Part shown: piece by piece, positions 45,259 through 57,778 of the stretch
Numbering within the stretch: position 1 is the stretch's first letter
Layout of the letters: every line of letters begins with the position of its first letter
NCBI GenBank assembly: GCA_029891385.1
Contig: CM057230.1
Span: forward strand, 19,605,372 to 19,669,371
Reading direction: 5' to 3'
Length of the DNA stretch: 64,000 bases
DNA from: Erythroxylum novogranatense
Taxonomy: Eukaryota > Streptophyta > Magnoliopsida > Malpighiales > Erythroxylaceae
Translations under genes and position numbers: made by a program
The notes under the pieces: model-generated
Database searches by the model: none
Told to the model about the DNA's origin: nothing
What the model saw: only the letters and a program-made list of their open reading frames with translations

Positions 45259-45616
45259 GTCTTTGGCCGAGATTGCAAAATCTGGCGAATCAATAGATCA
45301 ACCACTTCTCAATCTGCTTCTGGTGAGGAGGTGTGCACAGTCGGAACAGGATCTGCATCCGATCGGTGTCGGAGATTCGGGTGCCTATTGAGTGCAGCGT
45401 TATCCTCTAAAGCGACACTCTGTTCTTCTTGTTCCAAATCCACGAGGTTGTGGTTGATCGTTAGGATCTGAGGATTCCGTCGGGAAACATGTGTTTTGGC
45501 GGCGAGTTGTAGGTAGTCAGAAACCCATACGTTGCATCTCGAGAGCTGCAATGGCTATATCAAGGTTCATCGCCGCTTTGGACCGATCATGTGTTGGACG
45601 GGCGTGGTGCGGAAGC

Positions 45617-45636
45617 GGCCCCACGGTGGGCGTCAT
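45617..45636 (-). other. primer-binding site of the Tat element
   Basis: On the minus strand ATGACGCCCACCGTGGGGCC follows the LTR end. The plus-strand Tat element has ATTGGCGCCCACCGTGGGGC at the same place. This is a common primer site of plant Tat elements. Confidence 0.75.
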
Positions 45637-46080
45637 TGGTTACGCGGATTTTTGGCCGAATCAGACGCGTTCTTGCTCGCTCCATGATCCTGTTGTTTTC
45701 TGTGATGAGTTCGATGTGAAGATACCTGCAAAACAAGGAAGGCACGTCGGGGGTTGTGTCCCGATTAGCCCCTCCGACGATCAAATAAGTCTTTTTGTGA
45801 AGGTGAGGTTGATCAATGCAGAGAAAACAACTAGGTTCTGATTTCGTCCCTCAATTATGGGAAAACTATACCTTATATATGGTTTTGTAGCTAGGTTTAG
45901 GTTTTTACGTAGACTTTTACCTCTGCATGGTAGGTTTTTTCATGCTAACGGGCTGTAGAAGGCGTGGATCGGGCTTGGGCCTGGCATGGCGGTTAGGTAG
46001 GAGACTGACAATTGAAGAATGTACCGACCGGCCCATGGGTCGTCTTGATCGATCCGGGCCTGCGCACGGTGACCCGACCG
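45637..46080 (-). repeat. 5' LTR of the Tat element
   Basis: 444 bp, matching 34946-35388. The minus-strand TATA box TATATAAG lies at 45872-45879 and would drive gag-pol transcription. Confidence 0.85.
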
Positions 46081-49000
46081 AGCGTGTTGCACATTCCGCC
46101 AGCATTTATGTAACAACTGGAGCGAACGTCTTGCACTTTCTGCATTGCGGTTCGGAAGCCGTGACTTATGGGAGTTAATCGAGACTCCGGTCTGGAGTAA
46201 GCGGGCAAAGAGAGAAGCCCTTTCAAAACGCGAACAAAGGTAGTCGACTCAACTTATGGGATCTAACCAAACTCATATAACACATATCACATACTTGAAA
46301 ATCGAATTGCCCAAAGGCACATTTCGAAAACTTAATTTTTTTTCTATTTTCATATCGTGTGGTACTTGACACATTCACATTTGTAATTTCACATATGTTC
46401 ATATAACAATTCAAATAAATCTCTAATCATCAATCAATCGCATAACCATCACATTCATATTCAATTCTCAATCATGCACAAACAAGGAATGCAAAATCAT
46501 AAGAATTGCTTAAAATCATAATTTATCACTTCAATCATAAGAAATGAATTTGAACTTTTCTTAATTTCTCAAATCATTTATAACTTGTAACATTTTTCCA
46601 AAGCATTTTGAAACAATAAATTTTAATACTTTCTTTCTAAATTTTTAGATCAATATTACAAATCATTTAAAAACAAATGAATTAAACCTTTGTAACCATT
46701 TTCAAAATCATTGAACAATAAATTTTAGAAATATTTTCCTTTCTTGATTTTTAAACTTTCTTTCTAAATTTTCAATCAATTTTTCAAATCATTTAAAAAC
46801 AATGAATTAAACCTTTGTAACAATTTTTCAAGTCATTACAAAACCAATGAAAGTAACAATTTTCATAATTACCAAAATTTTCTTAATTTATCAAAACATT
46901 TAAAACTTGTAACAATTTCTCAAAACATTCAAAACCATTGAATGTAACAATTGAATCATTATATTAAATTGTCCAAACAATTTCAACAATTATTCAAAAC
47001 ATTCAAAACAATAATTTGAAACATTTTAATCTTCTTCTTGACTTTTCAAAACTATAAACAATAAATTTTCAAAACAATTCACTTCTTGAATGTAACCTTT
47101 TCATAATTTGCAAAATTATTCAAAACAAATAAATATAATAATTGTATTGATTTTTATCAAATCATCAAGGCAATTTTAACAATTTATCCAATCCTTGAAA
47201 ACAATCAATTTAACGATTGGATCAATTTCTTAAATCATTACAAAATCAAAAATTTAAGCATTCAAAAATAATAATTTTCAAACCTTTATACATACTTGAT
47301 TTTTCAAAAAATCCAATAAATAAAGAATTTCATAAATTTCCTAAATTTATCAAAATCTTTCAAAAACATTCTAATTAAATAAAATCTTAGCAAAATCATT
47401 CAAAACATAAAGAATGCATAATTTATAGCAATTTCTTTAAATCATAATTCAAACACATTCCAACTCACAATGCACATTTATCATCCAAAATTCATGTAGC
47501 AATTTCACCTTTTATTCAAAAACAATAAAATCATCAATCATTACAATTTCTTAAATCATAGCAACATTATCATTTTTTTCAAATAATTCAAAACAATGAA
47601 TTTCACAAGTCTTGAAATTTTCTTAAAATCATTTCAAAAGCAAGGAATTTAATCCTACGAAAATCATAATTTTCAAACATTTACCTAAACAATAATTTAT
47701 AAACATTTTGATTCTTGAATTTTTGAAAATTCATAATTAACTTTAATTCGAAAAATAAACATATTACCCACCTCGATTTCATGCTTGAAACTCGTCCGAA
47801 GCAACAATTGCTCCAAAGCATTTCCTTAATTTTTCCTAATTCACAACATAAACCATAATTAATTAACATCCAAAATTAAACCAATTATACTAAGCAATCA
47901 CCAAAATTGACTTCATAATTCACAAACCCATATCAATCTTACGCCAAATAAACCAGAATTTCACTAAAATTCAAAGCTCAAAAGTTTTCTCTTACCTCAT
48001 TTCTTCTCCAATTTTGGATTTTTCTTGGTTCCAAAGGAAGGTTTCACCTTCTTCCACGTTTTTCCCTTTGCATCTACTCAAAAACTCTCTTGGAATCTCC
48101 CAAAAATAGAAACCCTAGCTCTCTCTCTCTTTTCTTTCTTCATCTCCACCGAAATTGCTTCACTCTCTATTCTCTTCCTTATTTCTTTCATGTCTTTGTG
48201 CAATAGTCGTGCTTCACTCTTTAAAAACAACAACTATCATGCCATGTCATTAAATGAAAGACAATTGACCAAAAAGCCCTTCCATGAAAGCTTTAAAACT
48301 TAACCCTTTAAGTAGTCTTCCCAATTTGCCCTTAAACTTTAGTTTCATGCATGCTTATTTTAGGACAATTTTCTAACCATCAAATTGAAGAAATTTGCCA
48401 AAAATTCTTCTAGAGAATTTTTTCTTATTGTCTTAATTTCATAACAAAATCATTTAATTTGGTGCACTACATCAAAAGTTATGATCCAAACATTTTGGGT
48501 TATTCATATGCTAAAACATTTTCCATCACTTTATTTCCATCCAAATATTGATCGTCTTAAAGACACAATTGAAACTTGATGTCTTCATAACAATTGTAGC
48601 CCCATTTCTCTAGTTTAATCCAAATTAAGAATCACCTCATTTGGATTACTAGAGCAAAAATTATATCCAAAATACCTTCAGATCTTACTAATCCAAGACT
48701 GAACACTAATCTGAACTTCAAGTCAGAAATTGACAATCTTAAGGGCTAAATTGAAATTCACTTTCTTCATATGACTTGTAGCTCCATGTCTCTATTTTAT
48801 TTTGCCTCAAGAATCAGATCAATCGGATCTCCACAGATCCCGAATTTTGCAAAATATTGAACCATGTTTAGAAAATTATCTAACTCACTTTGATTAAATA
48901 AAGCTCTTAGGAATCCAATGCTTCGAAAACCAAGTCAATCGGATGTCGGAAGGAAAAGATATAAGCAAAAGATTAAACAAGGGTCAGATTAGGAAGGAAA

Positions 49001-49459
49001 ATGACAAAAATAGAGGAAATCAAACGACGTCGCAACGGGGAGGGAAAGCGACGTCGATCGAGGATTTGCTGGCTCGCCGTCTCATGAGCCGTCAAGATTC
49101 ACGAGGCGAGCCATCATGGCTCACTGCTTCTCGTTTCAATTTTTTCCACAATATAAATCTGAAAAATTCCATAAATCATAACTCTTAATTCAGAACTCCA
49201 AATATGACAAATTTAGTATCAATAGAAAGCTTAAAGGAAGCTCTACAACTTCTATGAAGAACTCAAAAACTAATTCAACCTCTAATGTGATCAAATTTCT
49301 CATCAAAGATTCCGTCCAATTTAATAAGTCCCTAAGCAATAATTCTACTTTGAAAAATTCTATCTTTCAACTCTAAAGTCCAAAAATGTCATATTTTATA
49401 TCAATGCAAAGATCAGAAAGAAACCTACAACTTTCTTGAAGGATAGAAAAATCAATTTG
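46081..49459. other. inner part of the long solo LTR
   Basis: AT-rich, with repeated TTTCAAAACATTCAAAACAA-like wording from 46560 to 47700 and no convincing gene. Small open frames show no family features. Confidence 0.5.
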
Positions 49460-51574
49460 TGTAACATCCCCTCTCCTATAGGAAGGGCATTTTGGTAATT
49501 GGGACGGGTTCGGGATATTTAATTATATCTCGGCATGCATATACAGCATATAGCCTCTATAATTACTGATTGGTTGTACATGCACATAGTATACATGCAT
49601 TCATGACATTTCTCGGCTTAAGGTTGAAATTGAACTTCTGTATGAAATTAATGGGATAATCGAGTTTTGAAAAATTATTTGGATTGCACCATAAATTGTT
49701 TTACATTTTTAGGGATTTTTAGGAATTTTTCTGGATTTTTCCGGAGACAATTCTCGGACCGGCAAAATCGCCAATTGGCGAATCGATTCGATTCTCATTA
49801 GCAAAATCGCTACTCACCGATACTTGTAATATTGGGTATATTATTTTGGGACTGAAAGTAGGATCATTGGAGTGAATTGGGGTAAAAATTTTGATCTGGA
49901 TTAAAGAATATTACTTTGACTTTTCTTTAAATTTAGAACCAATCATATTTTGCCACTAAAAAGTGACATTAAATGCTTCCTTCCCATGCTCTCGGTGTTG
50001 GGTTGTTCTAAAAGAAGGAAAGGATAAATTTTGAGCCTTTTTTATTGCTCATCCGAAACACACTTCTCCTTTACAAATTCCATCGAAAATTTTGCTCTCT
50101 TCTCTCAATTCTCTCCATAACTTTATGCTACCATCTCTTACTCCCATCAAAGCTAGATGATGATGAGTTTGGTATATGCTTGGGAAGGGAAGGAGGTTGG
50201 TACTTTGGTGTAGAAGTTAGAAGTTAGAAGTTGAAGCTTGAAAGAGGTTTTGTATTAGGTAAGTTTTCATTTAAGGGTTGAGTTTTAAATGAGATTTGCA
50301 TATGGAATTAAATGTCATGATAGTGAGGAGTGATTAATAAAAGGGTTTAAAGCATGTATTAGGTTCATGTAGGCATTAAAGTGATGATTATTATGATTTG
50401 AAGAAATGGGTATGAGGCTAGGTGAAGATGTATTGAAATTAATGATAGGGTTTGATTTTGAATTGAATATGGATAATTATTTGAGTATTTGAATTGAGGA
50501 ATTTAATGCTGCCAATTTTTCAGTGTTAGCCCTAGTATATGTATGACTTTATTAATATTTAATTTGTATTTATTTTTATGTCTAGTGATGTGAAAAAGGC
50601 ATTGGAAGTGGTTGAACTAAGGTTAACCTTAAATCTGGAAAATTGGAATTATAATTGATGTTACTGTTTTGTTCATAATTTATTGTGTAATAATGCAAAT
50701 GAGGCAAGGCTTGTGACCACTTAAACTTTGGGATGTTGGCTACATTTTTGTGTGAAATAGGTGTTGTCTAATTTTAACTTTAAGGGGTTGCAATATGGCT
50801 TGGAAAGTTACTGTTCTTAACTGGAATAAACAGTACCCGAAATCATACCTTAGAGTTTTGCTAATTTTTATGAATTAATTGAGATGGAATTAGGGAGAAT
50901 GGTATTCATGAAAGTTGTAGCATATTGAATTATCTTTCCATTGCTACTGATCTTGCTATTTTTAGAGTTGTATATTGGGAGATATGAATTGATTACTATT
51001 GACTGGTTTCGAGCATTTTGATGAAACCTAGTCTAAGTGTGATTTTGTGAGTTTTCGGATTGGAGGCAATTTTACCAGTTTATGTGGACTGAATTGGTGT
51101 GAATGAGCTTCTGAAAAGTTATAGAGGAAGAGATTACCTTGAAATTGATATATGGTGTGTAATTTTTTAGAAGTCAGAATTGGGAGTTATGATTTTTGCA
51201 AAGATTGACCCTACATTAGGTTATGAATGGCTGATCATAACAGTAGCTTCCATAACAGTTTTGAAATTGTTAGAGATCGAATTGGATGTTGAGTGCTTCA
51301 TGAAAATTGTATTTTGAGATGTTATCTTTTCAGGGATATAGAGTTCTGATTTTACTGACTTGTATACAGGGAGTTATGCTTGTTATAAGATTACTGCTCA
51401 AATTGAAGGATTTCAGGGACAGTAACATTAGATGAATTAATGGCTCCAAAAAGAAGAAAAAAAAATGTATACTGAGTTTTAAATCGACTGATGTAGTACG
51501 CCACTCTCGCGGGACACGGACTCGGATATCACCAACGATATCGGGTTCGGGTCTTACGGGAGTGGGGTGTTACA
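49460..51574 (+). mobile_element. solo LTR of a Tekay-type gypsy element
   Basis: Begins TGTAACATCCCCTCTCC and ends GTGGGGTGTTACA, 2115 bp, flanked on both sides by ATTTG (49455-49459 and 51575-51579). The start is related to the LTR at 58195-60968 read on its own strand (TGTAACATCC, then AAGGGTATTTTGGTAATT versus AAGGGCATTTTGGTAATT) but belongs to a different family. There is no internal region, so it arose by LTR-LTR recombination. Confidence 0.88.
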
Positions 51575-52311
51575 ATTTGACCCCTAAGAGAGTCAATTTT
51601 TTTTAGTCAAAGGTTCTGTCATCTAATAATCATTCTAAAACAGTAACAGCAACTTGCAAAAATGATAACTTTACATTCCATGATCTAAAAATTGCATATT
51701 TCATATCAATGGAAATACCAGAACATAATCTACAAATTTCATGAAGAACTTAATCACAAATTCAACCTCTAACTAAGTCAATTTTTCAGTCAAAGATTCT
51801 GTCAAACCTGAGTCATCCTAAAGCACATCCAAACTTTACAATTTCATATCTTTCAATTCTCACATCCACCAAAAACAAATGATACATCATTAAAAAGCTC
51901 GGAGAATCTTCTATGACTTTCATGTAGACCACTTATTCCAATTCAAACAACATCAATACTAAAATTGGTTTCAAAGCAATACACACAAACTTACCCTTAA
52001 TAGCATTATTCAAAAACAAAACAAAATAACCTTATCTTCGGAAACTCATAACTTTCAATCTCGATATCGAAAAATATTATACTTTATGGCGACAAAAAGC
52101 TCTTAACATAAGCTACAAGTTTTATGAAGATCATTTTCTCAAATTCTGCCTAAATCAAAAGGTCAACTCTCTATGACCAAAAAGTCAAATTTTTCTTAAT
52201 TCTTCAAATTTTCACACTTTTTCTCTTTATTTCTTACTTTTCAACTCCATTTCAATCAACTCATTCACTTTTGAGTATTTCTAATTTTCACTAAAAATTT
52301 GGGGTCCAATA

Positions 52312-52962
52312 ATAAAACTCTCATCTTCCATCCTATTCCATTTTATTCTATTATAAATCTTTCTCTCAAATGATAGAATAATATTACATTACATTGCATT
52401 CTATTCCATTATTAAACCTCCACCTAAACATACCATTAGTAATCAAAATGGAACATAATATAATATTATTCTATCGAATAAGAAGAGAGTTTACAAATAG
52501 AATAGGATAGAAGTGAAGAGTTTTACACTACATCATATTTCATCTTAAACAAGAAAAATAAGTTACCTTCGATTTGAGGAATTTAAGATGGAATATAAAA
52601 TGATGAATATGTACTACCTAATATAACTTCAATATTTTTTATAATACCAATTATACCTCAACCCTATTTTTATATCTATTAACATATGTTTTGTTCTATC
52701 GATAGTAGAATAGTCCTTTATTATTATTATTATACATACAATATCATATTCCATTCCATCCAGCTTTTAAATAATATTTCATCTTCCAAACAATATTTTC
52801 CTCTCCTTTTAAAAGTGGCGATTACAAAAGAGAATTAGAAAGCAGGACATGTGGATTCATATGACTTTAGAATCGAAAATAAATTTTAAAGGATTATGAG
52901 GGATGACAACAATAGTCCACCACCAACATCGTTGATATGAATGTTGGTTTATTATTGGATTC
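52312..52962. other. AT-rich spacer with MITE-like sequence
   Basis: Includes a stretch ending AAACCTCCACCTAAACATACC near 52433 that resembles the inverse of the sequence starting near 32833. No gene. Confidence 0.4.
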
Positions 52963-53394
52963 TGGTCAGGTCGGCGATGCTGGGCCCGGACCCAGTCAAG
53001 ACAACCCTTGGGTCGATCGGTCCATTCTTCATAGAACAAGTCTCGAACCCAACGGCTACGACAGGCCCAAGCCCAATCCATGCTCTTCTCAAATTTCATC
53101 CGCGTAAAAGACTCCGTCTGAACACGTAAGGGTTTAACCCTAGCGTCCATCCCCTATATAAGGTATAATTCTCCCATAACAGAGGTACGCAATCAAAACC
53201 TAGCTTTTCTCTGCATTGATCAACCTCACCTTCACAAAAATATTGACTTGAGCGTCGGAGGGGCTAATCGGGACACAACCCCCGACGTGTCTTCTTTGTT
53301 TTGCAGGTATCTTCACATCGGATTAATCACAAAAAGCAACCAGCTCATGGATCCAAACGACAACGTACAATTCAGCCAAAATCTGGTAGAACCA
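52963..53394 (+). repeat. 5' LTR of the second Tat element
   Basis: Starts TGGTCAGGTCGG and ends GGTAGAACCA, aligned end to end with the LTRs at 34946 and 45637 on the opposite strand. TATA box TATATAAG at 53155-53162. Confidence 0.85.
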
Positions 53395-53413
53395 ATTGGC
53401 GCCCACCGTGGGG
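53395..53413 (+). other. primer-binding site of the second Tat element
   Basis: ATTGGCGCCCACCGTGGGG directly follows the LTR and is the standard Tat-type tRNA primer site. Confidence 0.8.
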
Positions 53414-54757
53414 CCCGACTTTCGAGTACCACGTCCAGAAACACACAGATAAGTCAAGCGGCGGCGACGAACCCTGATATAGCCGCTGTCGCAGCTCTGG
53501 CGATGCAACGCATAGGTTTTCAGCTACCTACAATTCTGCCACCTGTACCACATGTTTCACGCATGGAATCCTCAGATCCTAACGATCAACCACAGCCTCA
53601 AACCTTGGAACAAGAAGAACAAAACGTAGCTTTGGAGGATAACGCCACGCTCAATACGCACCCGAATATCCAACTCCGACCGGGTGCAGATCCTCTTCCG
53701 ACTGTACACGCTACCCTGACCCCAAAACAGATCGAGGAAGCTGCTGATCTGTTGATCCGCCAAATTTTGCAGTCTCAACCAACAAGAATAAAGAGCACAC
53801 ACGCACGGCAAGCCGCCCGACAAACCAGCATGACGACCGATCATCGCCCAACCGAAGCCCTAGAAAAAATCGTGGACGATCGGATTAACGCAGCTATGAG
53901 TTTCCGTCCAGATCGCCTGACGTCGCAGTACAGCTCTCCCTTCACTCAAAATCTTGGATAGCCTCCCGGCACCCCGCACAAAAATACCGACCCCCGAGAA
54001 ATACACTGGAAAGACCGACCCCCTGGACTACCTGCAGCACTTCCAGTCCATGATGAGTCTACATTGTGTTCCGGACGCCATCCAGTGCAAGGCTTTCTGC
54101 ACGGCCTTCCAAGAAGGAGCTCGGCGATGGTTCAACAGCTTACCCCCAGGCTGTATCACATGCTTCGAAGATTTCAGGTTGTTATTCCTGAACCAATTCG
54201 CCACTAGTAAGCGGCCGCAGAAGACAGCTTTGGAGGTGATGCAACTTACCCAAGGAAGGAATGAAAGTTTGCGGGAATTCATCACTTGATTCAATAACGA
54301 AGCGGTCGAGGTCCCCGACCTTACTTGCTCGTCCATGTTGGTCGCGCTTATGAATAATACGAGGGATGAGGAGTTCAAGAAATCGTTAGCCCTCGATCAA
54401 CCCCGATCCGTTCAGGAAATAAGAAATAGGGCAGATAGGTATATTCAGCTTGAAGAAGTGCTGAAAAATACGAGGCGTCGGACGGATGATCGCTCGCCAA
54501 ACGATAGGGCGAGCAATTCGCACAAGCGGCAAAAAGGTCATTCGAGCTGGAGAAGGTCGACCGATCGACAGGGAAATCAACAGGAGTTCACCCCGCTCAA
54601 CAGGCGATATGCAGAAGTTCTAGCGGCCATGAAAGCGGATGGAGAAACTATCCGAGAACCCAATAAAATGAAAACCCCCTACAAGGATAGGAACCCCAAT
54701 TTATATTGTCGTTTCCACAAAGAGGTCGGCCATGATACTAAGATTGTTGGCGCTTGA
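53414..54757 (+). pseudogene. gag of the second Tat element
   Basis: A frame open from the LTR through the primer site to 53961 carries the N-terminal part (TEALEKIVDDRINAAMSFRPDR). After a one-frame change 53954-54289 encodes the core (HFQSMMSLHCVPDAIQCKAFC and GARRWFNSLPPGCITCFEDF). A TGA interrupts it at 54287-54289 (Arg in the relative). The same frame then runs on to 54757 with YCRFHKEVGHD before a final shift. The true start is uncertain: the first ATG after the primer site is near 53503. Confidence 0.8.
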
Positions 54758-55764
54758 AAAGAGAAATCAATTCCTCATACAAAGGGAAGGTTAGGCGATT
54801 CGTGAGGCACGAACAAAATGCCGATCAGGATAATCAGCGCAGGCCAGGTCGGCAAGACAATAGGCGACTGCCCTCGAGGCAAAATGGCAGGAATGATGGG
54901 GGGAGGCAGAATGCGACCACAGATAATCAAAGAGAAGAGAGAGGGCGATTGAGGGAAAGAAACGACCGAAACACCGGGCAACAAGACGACCGACCGACTA
55001 GGGTCATTAACATGATATTCGGTGGAAATGCAGCAGGAGGATCCACCACTAAAGGGAGGAAAAGATACGTCAAACAGGTCGGCAGGGACTCATCCACCAA
55101 AAAGTCGAGGGAGAACGACGGGACGATATCATTCGATGAGTCCGACCTCGATGGAGTAAGTTGCCCTCATGATGATGCACTCGTGGTAAATTTGAACATG
55201 GACGGTTACGAGGTGAAGCGGGTGATGATTGATACGAGCAGCTCGGTCGACTTGTTGTACTATGAGGGCTTCAAGCAGATGAAGGTACCCGAAGACCGAC
55301 TACTACCTACAGACGGTCCCATCAAAGGCGTAACCGGGGCCTCGGCCTATCCGTCCGCCCGGGTGCACTTGAAAGTGAAGTTCGGACAAAAGCCTTGTCA
55401 AATAGAAAGGGACGTCGAGTTCCTGGTCGTAAAGTTTCAAGGGGCGTACAATGCAATAATCGAGCGGGCTACTCAAAATGCCCTCAGATCGGTCGTCTCC
55501 ACCTACTACCAAGTTATGAAGTTCCCGACACCCCACGGAGTCGGTGTTGTCAGGGGCCAACAGAGAATTGCCAGGGAATGTTATTTAGCAGAAACGAAGA
55601 CATTAGACGGGGCGGTGGTCCTGACGAGCTCCCTTGACGTGAGAGCCGACGAGGACATGGATAGGATGAACCCAGTGGAAGAAACACAGCGGGTCGGACT
55701 GGACGAAGCCGACCCTTCTAAATACACAAACCTAGGCTCCGAAATGCAAAGACGACCTAGTTAA
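54754..55764 (+). pseudogene. gag end and protease of the second Tat element
   Basis: 336-codon frame. It starts with the Arg/Asn-rich tail of gag (QNADQDNQRRPGRQDNRR), then the protease. The catalytic D-T-G of the relative reads D-T-S here (VMIDTSSSVDLLYY), which should abolish or impair activity. FQGAYNAIIERATQNALRS follows, also with Gly changed to Glu relative to the other copy. Confidence 0.85.
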
Positions 55765-55919
55765 AGAAATCACAGATTATGCGGTGTCTATCGGTCTTGG
55801 CTTGGGTGCCGAGCGACATGCACAAATTTCTCGATCGATTCGTCGCACTCCTCGAATTCAAAGACGACTACAAGCCGATCAGATAGAAGAAGCGATGGCA
55901 CAGTAAGGAGCGACAGGAG

Positions 55920-56712
55920 GTGATCGAGAAAGAGGTAGAGAAGTTACTCGAGGCTGGGTTCATCCGAGAAGTCAAGTACCCTGAGTGGCTCGCCAATGTG
56001 GTTTTAGTAAAAAAGAAGAACGGAAAGTGGAGAATGTGTATAGATTTCACTGATTTGAACAAAGCATGTCCAAAGGACAGCTTCCCATTGCCCAAGATCA
56101 ACCAACTGGTAGACTCTACCTCAGGGCATGAACTTCTCGACTTCGGGCGCTTTCTGCTATCACCAGATTCAAATGAGTCTGGAAGACGAAGAAAAAACCG
56201 CCTTCATAACCGATCAAGGCACATATTGCTATCAAGTAATGCCTTTTGGCTTGAAGAACGCGGGGGCGACCTATCAACGACTCGTCATGGAAGTCTTTAA
56301 GAAACAGATCGGTCGGTCGGTGGAAGCGTATGTGGATGATATGGTGGTCAAAAGTAAGACGGCCACGGAACATGTGGAAGATCTCAAGGAGGTTTTCCAA
56401 ACCCTGAATAAATTTCAGATAAAGCTGAACCCAGAAAAATGTGTTTTCGGGGTGGCATCCAGAAAATTCCTAGGGTTTATGATCACTCAACGCGGGATTG
56501 AGGCTAATCCAGAGAAGATCGAAACCATCATTCAAATGCCCTCACCCAAATGTTTAAAAGAAGTGCAGGTGTTGACCGGTCGGATAGTCTCTCTAAGCAG
56601 GTTCATCTCCAGATTAGGAGACAAGTGCCTCCCATTTTTCAAAATCTTGAGGAAGGCGAACATAACCCAATTCCAATGGCGGACGAAAAGTAGAAAGCTT
56701 TTCAACACTTAA
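55920..56712 (+). pseudogene. reverse transcriptase of the second Tat element
   Basis: The first part (55920-56127) has KLLEAGFIREVKYPEWL, VLVKKKNGKWRMCIDF and SFPLPKINQLVD. Around 56130-56160 a deletion and frame change remove the block with the first catalytic Asp (FLDAFSGY in the relative). The second part (56128-56712) has YHQIQMSLEDEEKTAF, MPFGLKNAGATYQRLV and the intact EAYVDDMVVKS. Confidence 0.85.
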
Positions 56713-56720
56713 AGCAATAC

Positions 56721-57293
56721 TTGTCCAGCCCGCCTATCCCGCAAAGCCCTGAGAGAGGAGAACTGATCTTATACTTGGCGATTCACGGAGGGTCTATCGG
56801 TAGCAGACTTATTCGATCGGAGGGAAGCGAACAACACCCTATCTACTACGTCGGCAAAGTATTGACCGGACCGGAAACGCAATATACGCCCATAGAAAAA
56901 CTAGTCCTCTCCTTGATAATGGCAGCCAGGAAGCTAAGGCCTTACTTCCAAAATCATACCATTGAGGTATGGACCGACCAACCCCTCAGACAATGCCTTC
57001 AAAAGCCCGAAACTTCAGGTCGACTAATAAAGTGGGCGGTAGAGCTGGGGGAGTATGACATACAATACAAACCTCGCACGACCATCAAAGCGCAGGTGTT
57101 GGCAGATTTTATCGCAGAGATGAGCCAACCAAGCTCGAAGGACGAGCAGCTCCCTGCCTGGAACTTGTTTGTTGACGGGTCGTCCAATGCCGAGGGATGC
57201 GGAGCAGGAGTAGTGCTAATCAGCCCGCACCATGAAGAAAATGTGGAATATGCCCTTCGGCTCGAGGTCAAGGCCTCCAATAACGAAGCGTAA
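56721..57293 (+). pseudogene. dual RNase H of the second Tat element
   Basis: 190-codon frame with HPIYYVGKVLTGPETQYTPIEKL and EVWTDQPLRQCLQKPETSGRLIKW. The second RNase H starts at LFVDGSSNAEGCGAGVVLISP and is closed by TAA within the NNEA block. Confidence 0.85.
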
Positions 57294-57778
57294 TCTGAGG
57301 TTTCGATAGCCACCTTCGGTGGCTAGGGAGATGGAAATAAAGCATCCAAGGTGTATAGTGATAGCCAAGTAGTGGTCGGCCAGTCACCGGCAAGATGAGG
57401 CCAAAGGAACAACATGATCGGTACACTGAGTCTGGTAAAGCAGGAGTTGAGCAATTTCGAACAGTACTCGATCAGCAGAATAGAACAAGCTCAAAACGCT
57501 AAAGTGGATGCGCTCTCCAAAATGGCTTCCGACTGTGATGCAATAAACAATGTTCTAATCGAATGACTGGGCCGACCTAGCATTCAAAAAGTCGAGGAGT
57601 TCACAACATAAGTACCGGTCGGTCGGGTTGGACGGAACCGATTTCGCAGTACCTTTTAGAAGGAAAACAACCAGAAGACGCATCGGAGGCCAAGAAACTA
57701 AGAATAAAGGCAGCCGAGTATACAATCGTTAATGGTACTCTATATAAGCGGTCTTACGACTGGTCGCTGCTTCGATGC
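57294..57778 (+). pseudogene. RNase H to integrase linker, frameshifted
   Basis: The sequence parallels the matching part of the minus-strand Tat element (SDSQVVVGQ-like, then ASDCDAINNVLIE) but is spread over several frames with stops. Confidence 0.6.

Larger units (their letters stand above)
34946..46080 (-). mobile_element. Tat/Retand-type Ty3-gypsy element with antisense ORF and minisatellite
   Basis: 443- and 444-bp LTRs (34946-35388 and 45637-46080) bound an 11.1-kb element read right to left. The order is primer site, gag, protease, RT, two RNase H domains, integrase, then a long 3' region with a 74-bp minisatellite and an opposite-strand reading frame, polypurine tract and 3' LTR. 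Dual RNase H, no chromodomain and the large 3' region are Tat-lineage traits. It lies inside the long solo LTR. No clear target duplication was found at its ends. Confidence 0.88.
33542..52311. mobile_element. very long solo LTR, interrupted by two later insertions
   Basis: The left end is TGTTGAGACC and the right end GGGGTCCAATA, near-inverted ends with the last CA changed to TA. The pentamer ATAAA flanks both ends (33537-33541 and 52312-52316), a target duplication. Between them lie a Tat element (34946-46080) and another solo LTR (49460-51574). Subtracting these leaves about 5.5 kb with no gag-pol and no second internal copy of the ends, so it is best read as one solo LTR. Its own sequence is AT-rich with no convincing genes. 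33580-33860 is a GAATC/AAAGCGAA simple-sequence stretch. Confidence 0.7.

Noticed and set aside
34941..46085. Target site duplication for the minus-strand Tat element
   Set aside because: Flanks GAACA and AGCGT do not match. LTR ends are secure from comparison with the other Tat LTR, so the duplication is lost or rearranged.
34640..47780. Possible inverted match between GTGGATAATATGTTTATAATTCG (about 34645) and the reverse of sequence near 47750
   Set aside because: Only about 20 AT-rich bases match. It may be a chance or internal feature of the long LTR and does not define an element.
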